In this document: positions 1-5,156 of the stretch, one piece after another
How positions within the stretch are numbered: the first letter of the stretch is position 1
Layout of the letters: the number at the start of each line of letters is the position of its first letter
Assembly: GCA_027067085.1 (NCBI GenBank)
Contig: JAMOMM010000542.1
Span: 1-5,229 of the forward strand
DNA from: Hyphomicrobiales bacterium
GTDB taxonomy: Bacteria > Pseudomonadota > Alphaproteobacteria > Rhizobiales > Aestuariivirgaceae
Reading direction: 5' to 3'
Length of the DNA stretch: 5,229 bases
Program-made: the position numbers and the translations under genes
The notes under the pieces: generated by a model
The model's input: only the letters and a program-made list of their open reading frames with translations
Database searches by the model: none
What the model was told of the DNA's origin: nothing

Positions 1-1251
1 CGCGGCATCATGGCACTATGCTTAGAAGACGGCACCATCCACCGCTTCAAAGCCCATAAAACCATTATGGCAACGGGCGGTTATGGCCGCGCATTTTTCT
101 CATGCACCTCAGCTCACACCTGCACTGGTGATGGCAATGCCATGGTGCTGCGTGCTGGCCTGCCACTGCAAGATATGGAATTTGTACAATTCCACCCCAC
201 AGGTATTTATGGCGCAGGCTGTTTGATTACCGAAGGTGTACGCGGTGAAGGCGGCTATTTGGTCAATTCTGAAGGCGAACGCTTTATGGAGCGCTACGCC
301 CCATCAGCCAAAGACCTTGCCTCTCGCGATGTTGTCTCACGCGCCATGACCATGGAAATTCGTGCAGGACGCGGCGTTGGCCCCGACAAAGACCATATCT
401 ATCTACACCTCGATCACCTTGGCGCTGACTTGTTGGCCGAACGCCTACCAGGCATTTCAGAATCAGCCAAAATTTTTGCTGGCGTTGATGTAACTAAAGA
501 ACCAATCCCCGTCATCCCAACCGTTCATTATAATATGGGCGGCATTCCGACCAATTATATGGGCGAAGTGATTGCTGGCGATAAAGCAAAACCAGATGCC
601 ATCGTTGAGGGCCTAATGGCCGTTGGCGAAGCAGCCAGTGCCTCGGTTCATGGTGCCAATCGTTTGGGTTCAAACTCCTTAACCGATTTGGTTGTGTTTG
701 GCCGTGCCGCCGCAATCAAGTGTGCGCAAACTATTGCTCTTGATACGGCCCATAAAGACTTCAAACCCGATGCTGGCCAAGCTGCCATCGCGCGCCTTGA
801 TAAATTCCGCTATGCAGATGGTGGTACCACAACGGCCCAGTTCCGCCGTCAAATGCAACGCGACATGCAAGATTATTGCGCGGTTTACCGCACTGGTGAA
901 ACCCTTAATGAAGGCGCTGAAAAAATTGACGCGCTGTGGGCAAAAATTGGCGACATCGCCACATCAGATCGTTCATTAGTCTGGAACTCTGATTTGGTTG
1001 AAACCTTAGAGTATGACAATCTAATTGCTCAAGCAGCCGTGACCATTCATGGTGCACAAGCCCGTCAAGAAAGCCGTGGCGCTCATGCCCGTGAAGATTT
1101 CGCTGATCGTGATGATAAAAAATGGATGGTCCACACATTGGCGTGGTCCGATGATGCCAACCAAAAAGTCACCCTCGGTAATCGCCCTGTTCACACCTAC
1201 ACCATGACCGATGAAATCGACTATATCGAGCCAAAAGCCAGAGTATATTGA
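1..1251 (+). CDS. sdhA: Succinate dehydrogenase flavoprotein subunit, C-terminal part (5' end outside window)
   Basis: Catalytic FAD subunit of respiratory complex II, which oxidises succinate to fumarate on the cytoplasmic face of the inner membrane. The frame is open from base 1 (Arg-Gly-Ile-Met…), so the ATG at 10 is internal; 416 codons are present, against about 590-615 residues for the family, so roughly 200 N-terminal residues with the FAD-attachment histidine and dinucleotide fold are missing. Visible landmarks are ATGGYGRAFF (codons 67-96), FHPTGIYG with the active-site His at 193-195, TEGVRGEGG with Thr-Glu at 229-234 and the catalytic Arg at 241-243, the GERFMERYAP block, HYNMGGIPT with His at 526-528, and RLGSNSLTDLVVFGRAA with the substrate-binding Arg at 661-663. 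These are matched to E. coli SdhA H242, T254/E255, R286, H354 and R399. The end EPKARVY is typical of alphaproteobacteria. sdhB follows after 31 bp without a terminator. The gene is intact as far as seen, and identification is firm. Confidence 0.97.
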   Translation, partial: RGIMALCLEDGTIHRFKAHKTIMATGGYGRAFFSCTSAHTCTGDGNAMVLRAGLPLQDMEFVQFHPTGIYGAGCLITEGVRGEGGYLVNSEGERFMERYAPSAKDLASRDVVSRAMTMEIRAGRGVGPDKDHIYLHLDHLGADLLAERLPGISESAKIFAGVDVTKEPIPVIPTVHYNMGGIPTNYMGEVIAGDKAKPDAIVEGLMAVGEAASASVHGANRLGSNSLTDLVVFGRAAAIKCAQTIALDTAHKDFKPDAGQAAIARLDKFRYADGGTTTAQFRRQMQRDMQDYCAVYRTGETLNEGAEKIDALWAKIGDIATSDRSLVWNSDLVETLEYDNLIAQAAVTIHGAQARQESRGAHAREDFADRDDKKWMVHTLAWSDDANQKVTLGNRPVHTYTMTDEIDYIEPKARVY

Positions 1252-1255
1252 GAAT

Positions 1256-1282
1256 AGTTTATTAAGCTGAGAGTTTACTAAG
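1256..1282. repeat. Imperfect 11-bp direct repeat in the sdhA-sdhB gap
   Basis: AGTTTATTAAG (1256-1266) and AGTTTACTAAG (1272-1282) match at 10 of 11 positions with a 16-bp period and fill nearly the whole intergenic gap. Between them, GAGAG at 1269-1273 is the likely ribosome binding site of sdhB, 9 nt before its ATG. The repeat may only reflect a small local duplication; no known element is recognised. Confidence 0.45.
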
Positions 1283-2059
1283 ATGGTTGAAATCAATCTC
1301 CCTAAAAATTCCGTTATTGGCGATGGCAAAACATGGCCAGCACCGCAAGGGTCCAAACTTAAAGAGTTTCGGGTTTATCGTTGGAATCCTGATGATGGAA
1401 AAAACCCGCATGTAGACACCTATAAGGTCGATCTAGAAAAATGCGGACCAATGGTCCTTGATGCGATCATCAAAATCAAAGATGAGATTGACCCGTCTTT
1501 AACTTTCCGCAGGTCTTGCCGCGAAGGTATTTGCGGCTCATGCGCCATGAACATCGATGGCACCAACACGCTAGCCTGCACAAAGGCCATTGAAGATGTC
1601 AAAGGCCCCGTTAAAATCTATCCATTACCACACATGGAAGTGGTCAAAGATTTGGTCCCTGACCTAACCAATTTCTACGCCCAACACCGTTCAATCGAGC
1701 CATGGTTGCAAACCACAACACCAGAACCTGAACGCGAATGGCTACAGTCACATGACGACCGCGAAAAAATTGACGGGCTTTATGAATGTATTTTATGTGC
1801 TTGTTGTTCAACCTCATGCCCATCATATTGGTGGAATGGCGATCGCTATTTAGGCCCAGCCGTTTTGCTTCAAGCCTATCGCTGGTTGATTGATAGCCGT
1901 GATGAAGCAACAGGAAAGCGCCTTGATAACTTAGAAGACCCATTCCGTCTTTATCGTTGCCACACCATTATGAACTGCGCCAAAGCCTGTCCAAAAGGCC
2001 TGAACCCAGCAAAAGCCATTACTGAAATCAAAAAAATGATGGTCGAACGGCAGGTTTAA
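1283..2059 (+). CDS. sdhB: Succinate dehydrogenase iron-sulfur subunit
   Basis: Electron-transfer subunit of complex II, passing electrons from the SdhA flavin through three Fe-S clusters to ubiquinone at the membrane anchor (SdhCD, not in the window). It is 258 residues, normal for alphaproteobacteria. The N-terminal plant-type ferredoxin domain binds [2Fe-2S] through C79, C84, C87 and C99 (SCREGICGSC…LAC). The C-terminal ferredoxin-like domain has CILCACCSTSCP (169-180) and CHTIMNCAKACPKG (226-239): C169, C172, C175 and C236 fit the [4Fe-4S] cluster, and C179, C226 and C232 fit the [3Fe-4S] cluster, a constant offset of 20 from the E. coli cysteines. W184 matches the quinone-site tryptophan (E. 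coli W164). The extra C174 lies inside the CACC motif and is usual. The ATG at 1283 is preceded by GAGAG. The gene directly downstream starts one base after this stop, suggesting an operon extension. Confidence 0.98.
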   Translation: MVEINLPKNSVIGDGKTWPAPQGSKLKEFRVYRWNPDDGKNPHVDTYKVDLEKCGPMVLDAIIKIKDEIDPSLTFRRSCREGICGSCAMNIDGTNTLACTKAIEDVKGPVKIYPLPHMEVVKDLVPDLTNFYAQHRSIEPWLQTTTPEPEREWLQSHDDREKIDGLYECILCACCSTSCPSYWWNGDRYLGPAVLLQAYRWLIDSRDEATGKRLDNLEDPFRLYRCHTIMNCAKACPKGLNPAKAITEIKKMMVERQV

Positions 2060-2063
2060 TTTG
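2050..2063 (+). promoter_or_regulatory. Ribosome binding site and TTG start of the LprI/DUF3298 gene
   Basis: GCAGG at 2050-2054 lies inside the last codons of sdhB, 6 nt before TTG 2061-2063. The first ATG of this frame is at 2085, but starting there would remove K3, K5 and R6, the charged n-region of the signal peptide. The TTG therefore gives a complete Sec signal and is preferred. Ribosomes ending sdhB at 2059 could re-initiate here. Confidence 0.65.
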
Positions 2064-2993
2064 GTAAAATTTAAACGACCATTGATGGTTCTAACAGCGC
2101 TTTTCATTTCGAGCGCCCCATCAATGGCGCTTGATTGTTCCAAAGCCACCTCCGAACTTGAAAATATCATCTGTAAAAGCGACAGCCTTAAGCAAGATGA
2201 GATGCAGATGGAAAAAGCCTATTTTTCCCTGCGCAAAAATCTTGGCCCCATAGGTCAAAAAAAACTCCTCACAATGCAACGGGCATGGTTGGCATTTCGC
2301 TCAGATATGATTGTTGAGTCTGCAATTTCAGAGGAAATTGAAACCCACACACAATTTCTCAAAAATACACCAGCGGGCATGGTGCCGTTCAAACGCCAAA
2401 CGACACTAAAAAAAATGGACCGTTTTTTAACTGGCTACAACTTCCCAAATCCTTCCACACCAGTTCAAAGAAACTTCAACAAAATGTTGAAACGCATTCT
2501 CAATCAAACAGTCGGTGATCCAGAATATAAGGGTAGCGAAGAAGTCGATGCCAGCGATATCAAGCGCAACGATAAATTCATCCTGTCAGCTCGCATCTAT
2601 AGTGATGGGTTCTACGGCGGCGCTCACCCACTGCACAGCTCAGTCCACATCAATATCGATGTAAAAACAGGAAATCCCTTAAAGATTTCACATCTATTTT
2701 CCAAACAAGCACAACGAAAAATTGCACTTGCTTGCGCTGTTCAATTGGCGCAGGGTCGAACGGCTTATGAAAAAGACACAGCCCTTGCAACCTTTAACGC
2801 CTATCAAGAAGATTATCCAAACCAGATCACCAACCACATTAAAGACGCAAGCCGCTGGCAGTTTGGAAAAACCGAAACCACCATTTCGTTTAATGAATAT
2901 GCCATCGCTCCATATGTTGCTGGCGAGCAGCGCTGTTCATTTGAGAACACCTATTTGGCTCCGCTATCAAAGCGTCCAGAATTCTTTAAGTAA
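2061..2993 (+). CDS. Secreted protein with LprI/DUF1311-like N-terminal and DUF3298-like C-terminal domains
   Basis: A 310-residue predicted periplasmic protein of unknown role. Residues 1-23 form a Sec signal: basic start (K3, K5, R6), hydrophobic core (about 8-18) and a Ser-Met-Ala cleavage site before L24. Residues 25-85 match the LprI N-terminal (DUF1311) pattern DCskA-x-sELE-x-iIC…AY…QRAWLAFR, with C26 and C38. Residues about 170-300 resemble DUF3298 (RsiV-type), with YSDGFYGGAHP (180-190), a strand ending VKTGNPLKISHLF, and a terminal FNEYAIAPYVAGEQ. C225 and C292 might form a second disulfide. No lipobox, transmembrane helix after the signal, or catalytic motif is seen. LprI of Mycobacterium is described as a lysozyme inhibitor, but that function cannot be transferred to this architecture; an envelope-associated role is inference. 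It starts one base after sdhB, so it is probably co-transcribed with sdh. No terminator hairpin follows it. Domain calls are from memory of family patterns. Confidence 0.8.
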   Translation: MVKFKRPLMVLTALFISSAPSMALDCSKATSELENIICKSDSLKQDEMQMEKAYFSLRKNLGPIGQKKLLTMQRAWLAFRSDMIVESAISEEIETHTQFLKNTPAGMVPFKRQTTLKKMDRFLTGYNFPNPSTPVQRNFNKMLKRILNQTVGDPEYKGSEEVDASDIKRNDKFILSARIYSDGFYGGAHPLHSSVHINIDVKTGNPLKISHLFSKQAQRKIALACAVQLAQGRTAYEKDTALATFNAYQEDYPNQITNHIKDASRWQFGKTETTISFNEYAIAPYVAGEQRCSFENTYLAPLSKRPEFFK

Positions 2994-3012
2994 CAGACAA
3001 CCCAGCCCCGTA

Positions 3013-3041
3013 TTGACACGACTCATAATTCTATGGATATA
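3013..3041 (+). promoter_or_regulatory. Candidate sigma-70-type promoter of the arsR-like gene
   Basis: A consensus -35 box TTGACA lies at 3013-3018. With a 17-bp spacer the -10 would be GATATA (3036-3041, 3 of 6 consensus bases); TATAGA (3038-3043) is better but needs a 19-bp spacer. Either places the transcription start at or just after the ATG at 3047, which would make the mRNA essentially leaderless. An orphan CATAAT at 3024-3029 fits the -10 better but has no -35. The -35 is convincing; the -10 is uncertain. Confidence 0.5.
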
Positions 3042-3045
3042 GAAT
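3028..3045. promoter_or_regulatory. Perfect 7-4-7 palindrome, probable ArsR-family operator
   Basis: ATTCTAT-GGAT-ATAGAAT is a perfect inverted repeat with 7-bp arms and a 4-bp centre. It ends one base before the ATG of the ArsR-type gene and covers its candidate -10 region. AT-rich dyads at this position are typical autoregulatory sites of ArsR/SmtB repressors, which bind as dimers. Binding by this particular protein is inferred from position. Confidence 0.6.
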
Positions 3046-3046
3046 C

Positions 3047-3349
3047 ATGGAATCTAAAATTGCAGCCAATATATTCTCTGGCCTTGGCCAACCCACCCGC
3101 CTAGAGATTTTAAAACTCATTGCCCCCCATTCGCGCGGAGATAATGCAATGGGCCTACCTGCTGGCGACATTGGTCAAGCACTGAACTTACCACCTGCAA
3201 CTTTGTCTTTTCACCTTAAAGACATGACCTACAAAAACCTTGTTATCAACAAACGCATTGGTCGTAAAATTTACTATCGCGCCAACCTAGAGGTTATCAT
3301 AGCTTGCCTTGATGAAATTGTGACCCACATCCTCGAACCTGATATATAG
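3047..3349 (+). CDS. ArsR/SmtB-family winged-helix transcriptional regulator
   Basis: A 100-residue dimeric DNA-binding regulator. It shows the ArsR-type first helices LGQPTRLEILKLI (13-25), a helix-turn-helix at about 40-66 with recognition helix PPATLSFHLKDMTYKNLV, and a wing VINKRIGRKIYYRAN (66-80). The LSFHL form resembles the proteobacterial ArsR group that usually ends in a Cys-Cys arsenic site; here that region reads CLDEIVTHILEPDI with a single cysteine (C87). There is also no ELCVCDL-type motif in the third helix, so a thiol-based arsenite or metal sensor is not supported and the inducer is unknown. The start at 3047 is needed for a full first helix. No clear Shine-Dalgarno is present (only GGA at 3035-3037), consistent with a leaderless transcript. 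It is flanked by the sdh-linked secreted protein and by mmsA; the target is probably its own promoter and perhaps a neighbour. Confidence 0.9.
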   Translation: MESKIAANIFSGLGQPTRLEILKLIAPHSRGDNAMGLPAGDIGQALNLPPATLSFHLKDMTYKNLVINKRIGRKIYYRANLEVIIACLDEIVTHILEPDI

Positions 3350-3399
3350 TTAAATAAACACTGCCGAGCACAAGCTATTCATTGACCTGCATAACAAAA

Positions 3400-3417
3400 A
3401 CTGACTAAATGGTCAGT
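3400..3417. promoter_or_regulatory. 18-bp palindrome upstream of the mmsA -10 box, operator candidate
   Basis: ACTGACTAAATGGTCAGT has perfect 6-bp arms (ACTGAC/GTCAGT) around a 6-bp centre, with one further A-T pair inside. It ends one base before the TATAAT at 3419-3424, so a bound protein would cover the -35/-10 spacer. Size and TGAC/GTCA arms resemble TetR-family operators. Its sequence is unrelated to the arsR palindrome, which argues for a different, unseen regulator. Confidence 0.55.
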
Positions 3418-3418
3418 A

Positions 3419-3424
3419 TATAAT
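3419..3424 (+). promoter_or_regulatory. -10 box of the probable mmsA promoter
   Basis: A perfect TATAAT. No good -35 lies 16-18 bp upstream (the stretch is AACAAAAACT), and the nearest TTGAC-type box (TTGACC, 3382-3387) is 31 bp away. This suggests a weak -35, perhaps aided by an activator. Transcription would start near 3431, giving an mmsA leader of about 112 nt. Confidence 0.5.
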
Positions 3425-3428
3425 CTGG

Positions 3429-3454
3429 CCCGACCAAACGGTACGAATTGGTAC
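3429..3454. promoter_or_regulatory. Degenerate second operator-like site and GTAC palindrome
   Basis: GACCAAACGGT (3432-3442) repeats GACTAAATGGT (3403-3413) with two pyrimidine transitions, exactly 29 bp downstream with the same symmetry centre, but its outer arms are not conserved. Overlapping it, GTACGAATTGGTAC (3441-3454) is a 14-bp palindrome with 6 of 7 pairs matched. Both lie at or just after the predicted transcription start, a position suited to repression. Confidence 0.35.
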
Positions 3455-3477
3455 AAACATATTCTAAGGCTTATTGC

Positions 3478-3527
3478 TAAAACAAACTCAAGGTTTTAAC
3501 TTTTCACACTCAAAAATTCACACTCAA
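3478..3527 (+). repeat. ACTCAA repeats and small hairpin in the mmsA leader
   Basis: TTCACACTCAA occurs twice (3503-3513 and 3517-3527, 14-bp period), and the core ACTCAA a third time at 3486-3491. The first core lies in the loop of a possible AU-rich hairpin, TAAAAC (3478-3483) pairing with GTTTTA (3493-3498). ACTCAAGG at 3486-3493 recurs at 3522-3529, just ahead of the ribosome binding site. No known riboswitch or RNA motif is recognised. Confidence 0.4.
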
Positions 3528-3530
3528 GGC

Positions 3531-3545
3531 AAGGACAATCCCATG
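3531..3545 (+). promoter_or_regulatory. mmsA: Ribosome binding site fixing the mmsA start
   Basis: AAGGA at 3531-3535 is 7 nt from ATG 3543-3545. It supports this ATG over the in-frame TTG at 3474, which would add 23 non-conserved residues. Confidence 0.85.
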
Positions 3546-5039
3546 AAAGAATACGGACATTTTATTGGCGGCAAAAATGTTGCTGGCACCTCTGGTAAAT
3601 TCAGCGATATTTACAACCCAAATACAGGTGAAGTCCAAGCAACTGTTGCTCTTGCCTCAACTGCTGAAATGCGCGCAGCTGTTGAAAATGCAAAGGCAGC
3701 TCAACCAGCATGGGCCGCAAAAAACCCTCAAGTACGCGCCCGCGTCATGGTCAAATTTATCGAGCTTGTAAATGCTGAAAAAGAAGAACTAGCTCAAGCA
3801 CTTTCAAATGAGCACGGCAAAACAATTCCTGATGCCCATGGCGATATTCTACGCGGCATTGAAACTTGCGAATTTTCAACTGGCGTTGCTCACCTAATGA
3901 AAGGTGAATTTACTGAAGGCGCAGGCCCAGGTATTGATATGTATTCAATGCGCCAACCTTTGGGCGTTGTTGCAGGCATCACCCCGTTTAACTTCCCAGC
4001 CATGATCCCAATGTGGAAATTTGCCCCAGCCATCATGTGTGGCAACGCATTTATCCTAAAACCATCAGAGCGTGATCCTGCAGTGCCAATGCGCCTTGCA
4101 GAATTGATGATCGAAGCAGGCCTTCCTGCTGGCATTCTTAATGTGGTCAATGGCGATAAAGAATCTGTTGATGCCATTCTTGATGATCCAGACATTCAAG
4201 CCGTTGGCTTTGTGGGCTCAACACCAATCGCTCATTATGTTTATTCACGCGCCACAGCAAACGGCAAACGCGCTCAAACATTTGGCGGTGCTAAAAACCA
4301 CATGCTCGTCATGCCAGACGCTGACATGGACCAAGTTGTTGATGCGCTCATTGGTGCAGGTTATGGCTCAGCTGGCGAACGCTGCATGGCAATCTCAGTT
4401 GTTGTGCCTGTTGGCAAAGAAGCTGCCGACAAATTGGTTGCAAAACTTATCCCTCGCGTTGAATCTCTTCGTGTTGGCCCCTCAACCGACCGCGAAGCTG
4501 ATTACGGTCCAATGGTCAATGCCGATGCGATCGAACGCGTATCTGGTTATATCGACCAAGGCGTTGCCGATGGTGCCGACCTATTGGTTGATGGCCGCGG
4601 CTTTAAAATGCAGGGCTATGAAAATGGCTTCTTTATTGGCGGCTCATTGTTCGACAACGTAACGGGCGATATGTCCATCTACAAAGACGAAATCTTTGGC
4701 CCTGTTATTTCAGTTGTTCGCGCTGATACTTATGAAGAAGCACTTGAATATCCAATGACCCACCAATATGGCAACGGCGCTGTCATCTACACCCGCGATG
4801 GTGATACAGCACGCGACTTTGCCAAACGTATCAACATCGGCATGGTTGGTGTTAATGTGCCAATTCCTGTGCCATTGTCATACTTTACATTTGGCGGCTG
4901 GAAAGCATCAGGCTTTGGCGATCTAAACCAACACGGCCCAGACGCATTCCGCTTCTACACACGCACAAAAACAGTAACAGCTCGTTGGCCTTCAGGCATT
5001 AAAGACGGTGCTGAATTTACACTGCCTGTAATGAGCTAA
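3543..5039 (+). CDS. mmsA: Methylmalonate-semialdehyde dehydrogenase (CoA-acylating)
   Basis: Cytoplasmic NAD-dependent aldehyde dehydrogenase that converts methylmalonate semialdehyde plus CoA to propionyl-CoA, and malonate semialdehyde to acetyl-CoA, releasing the carboxyl carbon; it serves valine and often myo-inositol breakdown. From the ATG at 3543 the protein is 498 residues, the usual family length. Landmarks are ITPFNFP with the oxyanion Asn150, KPSERDP with K173/E176 in the NAD site, GFVGSTPIA (222-230), FGGAKNHMLVMPDAD (247-261), catalytic C281 in GSAGERCMAIS, E383-IFGP, and the C-terminal NVPIPVP…FGGWKASGFGD…KTVTARWP. The LELGG glutamate that acts as base in hydrolytic aldehyde dehydrogenases is absent and GGAKNH stands there, as expected for the CoA-dependent group. 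The gene appears monocistronic, with its own promoter region upstream and an intrinsic terminator downstream. The usual partner genes (mmsB, acyl-CoA dehydrogenase) are not seen. In inositol operons the homologue is named iolA, but nothing here supports that context. Confidence 0.96.
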   Translation: MKEYGHFIGGKNVAGTSGKFSDIYNPNTGEVQATVALASTAEMRAAVENAKAAQPAWAAKNPQVRARVMVKFIELVNAEKEELAQALSNEHGKTIPDAHGDILRGIETCEFSTGVAHLMKGEFTEGAGPGIDMYSMRQPLGVVAGITPFNFPAMIPMWKFAPAIMCGNAFILKPSERDPAVPMRLAELMIEAGLPAGILNVVNGDKESVDAILDDPDIQAVGFVGSTPIAHYVYSRATANGKRAQTFGGAKNHMLVMPDADMDQVVDALIGAGYGSAGERCMAISVVVPVGKEAADKLVAKLIPRVESLRVGPSTDREADYGPMVNADAIERVSGYIDQGVADGADLLVDGRGFKMQGYENGFFIGGSLFDNVTGDMSIYKDEIFGPVISVVRADTYEEALEYPMTHQYGNGAVIYTRDGDTARDFAKRINIGMVGVNVPIPVPLSYFTFGGWKASGFGDLNQHGPDAFRFYTRTKTVTARWPSGIKDGAEFTLPVMS

Positions 5040-5058
5040 GGTCGAACAAAACAAACAT

Positions 5059-5097
5059 AACTAGACAGTGTCAAAACAAAACTAGACAGTGTCAAAA
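5059..5097. repeat. Two tandem copies of an 18-bp sequence at a 21-bp period
   Basis: AACTAGACAGTGTCAAAA occurs identically at 5059-5076 and 5080-5097, separated by CAA. The 21-bp period is two helical turns, so both copies face the same side of the DNA. Each holds a small palindrome GACA-G-TGTC. They lie between the mmsA stop and its terminator. This could be a paired protein-binding site for the downstream gene or a simple duplication. Confidence 0.75.
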
Positions 5098-5111
5098 AAT
5101 ACCACTATTAA
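5083..5111 (+). promoter_or_regulatory. Candidate promoter of the downstream partial gene
   Basis: TAGACA (5083-5088, 5 of 6 bases of TTGACA) lies in the second repeat copy, and TATTAA (5106-5111, 4 of 6 bases of TATAAT) follows after exactly 17 bp. The predicted start near 5118 falls inside the 5' arm of the mmsA terminator. The match is moderate and unproven, but there is no room for a promoter between the terminator and the next gene's ribosome binding site. Confidence 0.4.
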
Positions 5112-5144
5112 AGAGCCACCTGTTAAGGGTGGCTTTTTTATTTT
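5111..5144 (+). terminator. Rho-independent terminator after mmsA
   Basis: AGCCACC (5114-5120) pairs perfectly with GGTGGCT (5128-5134) around a 7-nt loop, followed by TTTTT-A-TTTT to 5144. The A-rich bases before the stem can extend pairing into the T-tract. This is a strong, canonical intrinsic terminator 74 bp past the mmsA stop. Confidence 0.93.
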
Positions 5145-5156
5145 GAGAGACAACAC

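Noticed and set aside
512..1356. Overlapping minus-strand and alternate-frame open frames within sdhA
   Set aside because: They lie opposite or across a highly conserved coding sequence, and their translations match no known domain; they are shadows.
1839..1846. GCGATCGC octamer, as in cyanobacterial HIP1 repeats
   Set aside because: It occurs once, inside sdhB codons for conserved residues, in a non-cyanobacterial context.
2085..2993. ATG 2085 as the start of the LprI-like gene
   Set aside because: It would delete the basic n-region of the signal peptide, while TTG 2061 has an AGG 6 nt upstream and is placed right after the sdhB stop.
3461..3466. ATTCTA upstream of mmsA as a half-site for the ArsR-type regulator
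   Set aside because: Only six bases match and no inverted partner lies nearby, so chance is likely in AT-rich DNA.
3474..3542. In-frame TTG at 3474 as an upstream start for mmsA (23 extra residues)
   Set aside because: It has no suitable ribosome binding site, the extra residues do not resemble the family, and ATG 3543 has AAGGA at ideal spacing and gives the usual length.
4141..4662. A 173-codon alternate-frame ORF inside mmsA
   Set aside because: It is fully contained in the conserved dehydrogenase frame, and its composition (rich in Leu, Gln, Ala, Ser) is that of a frame-shifted reading.
5069..5095. TTGACA on the minus strand in both tandem repeat copies as minus-strand promoters
   Set aside because: No -10-like sequence lies 16-18 bp further along on that strand for either copy, and no minus-strand gene follows.
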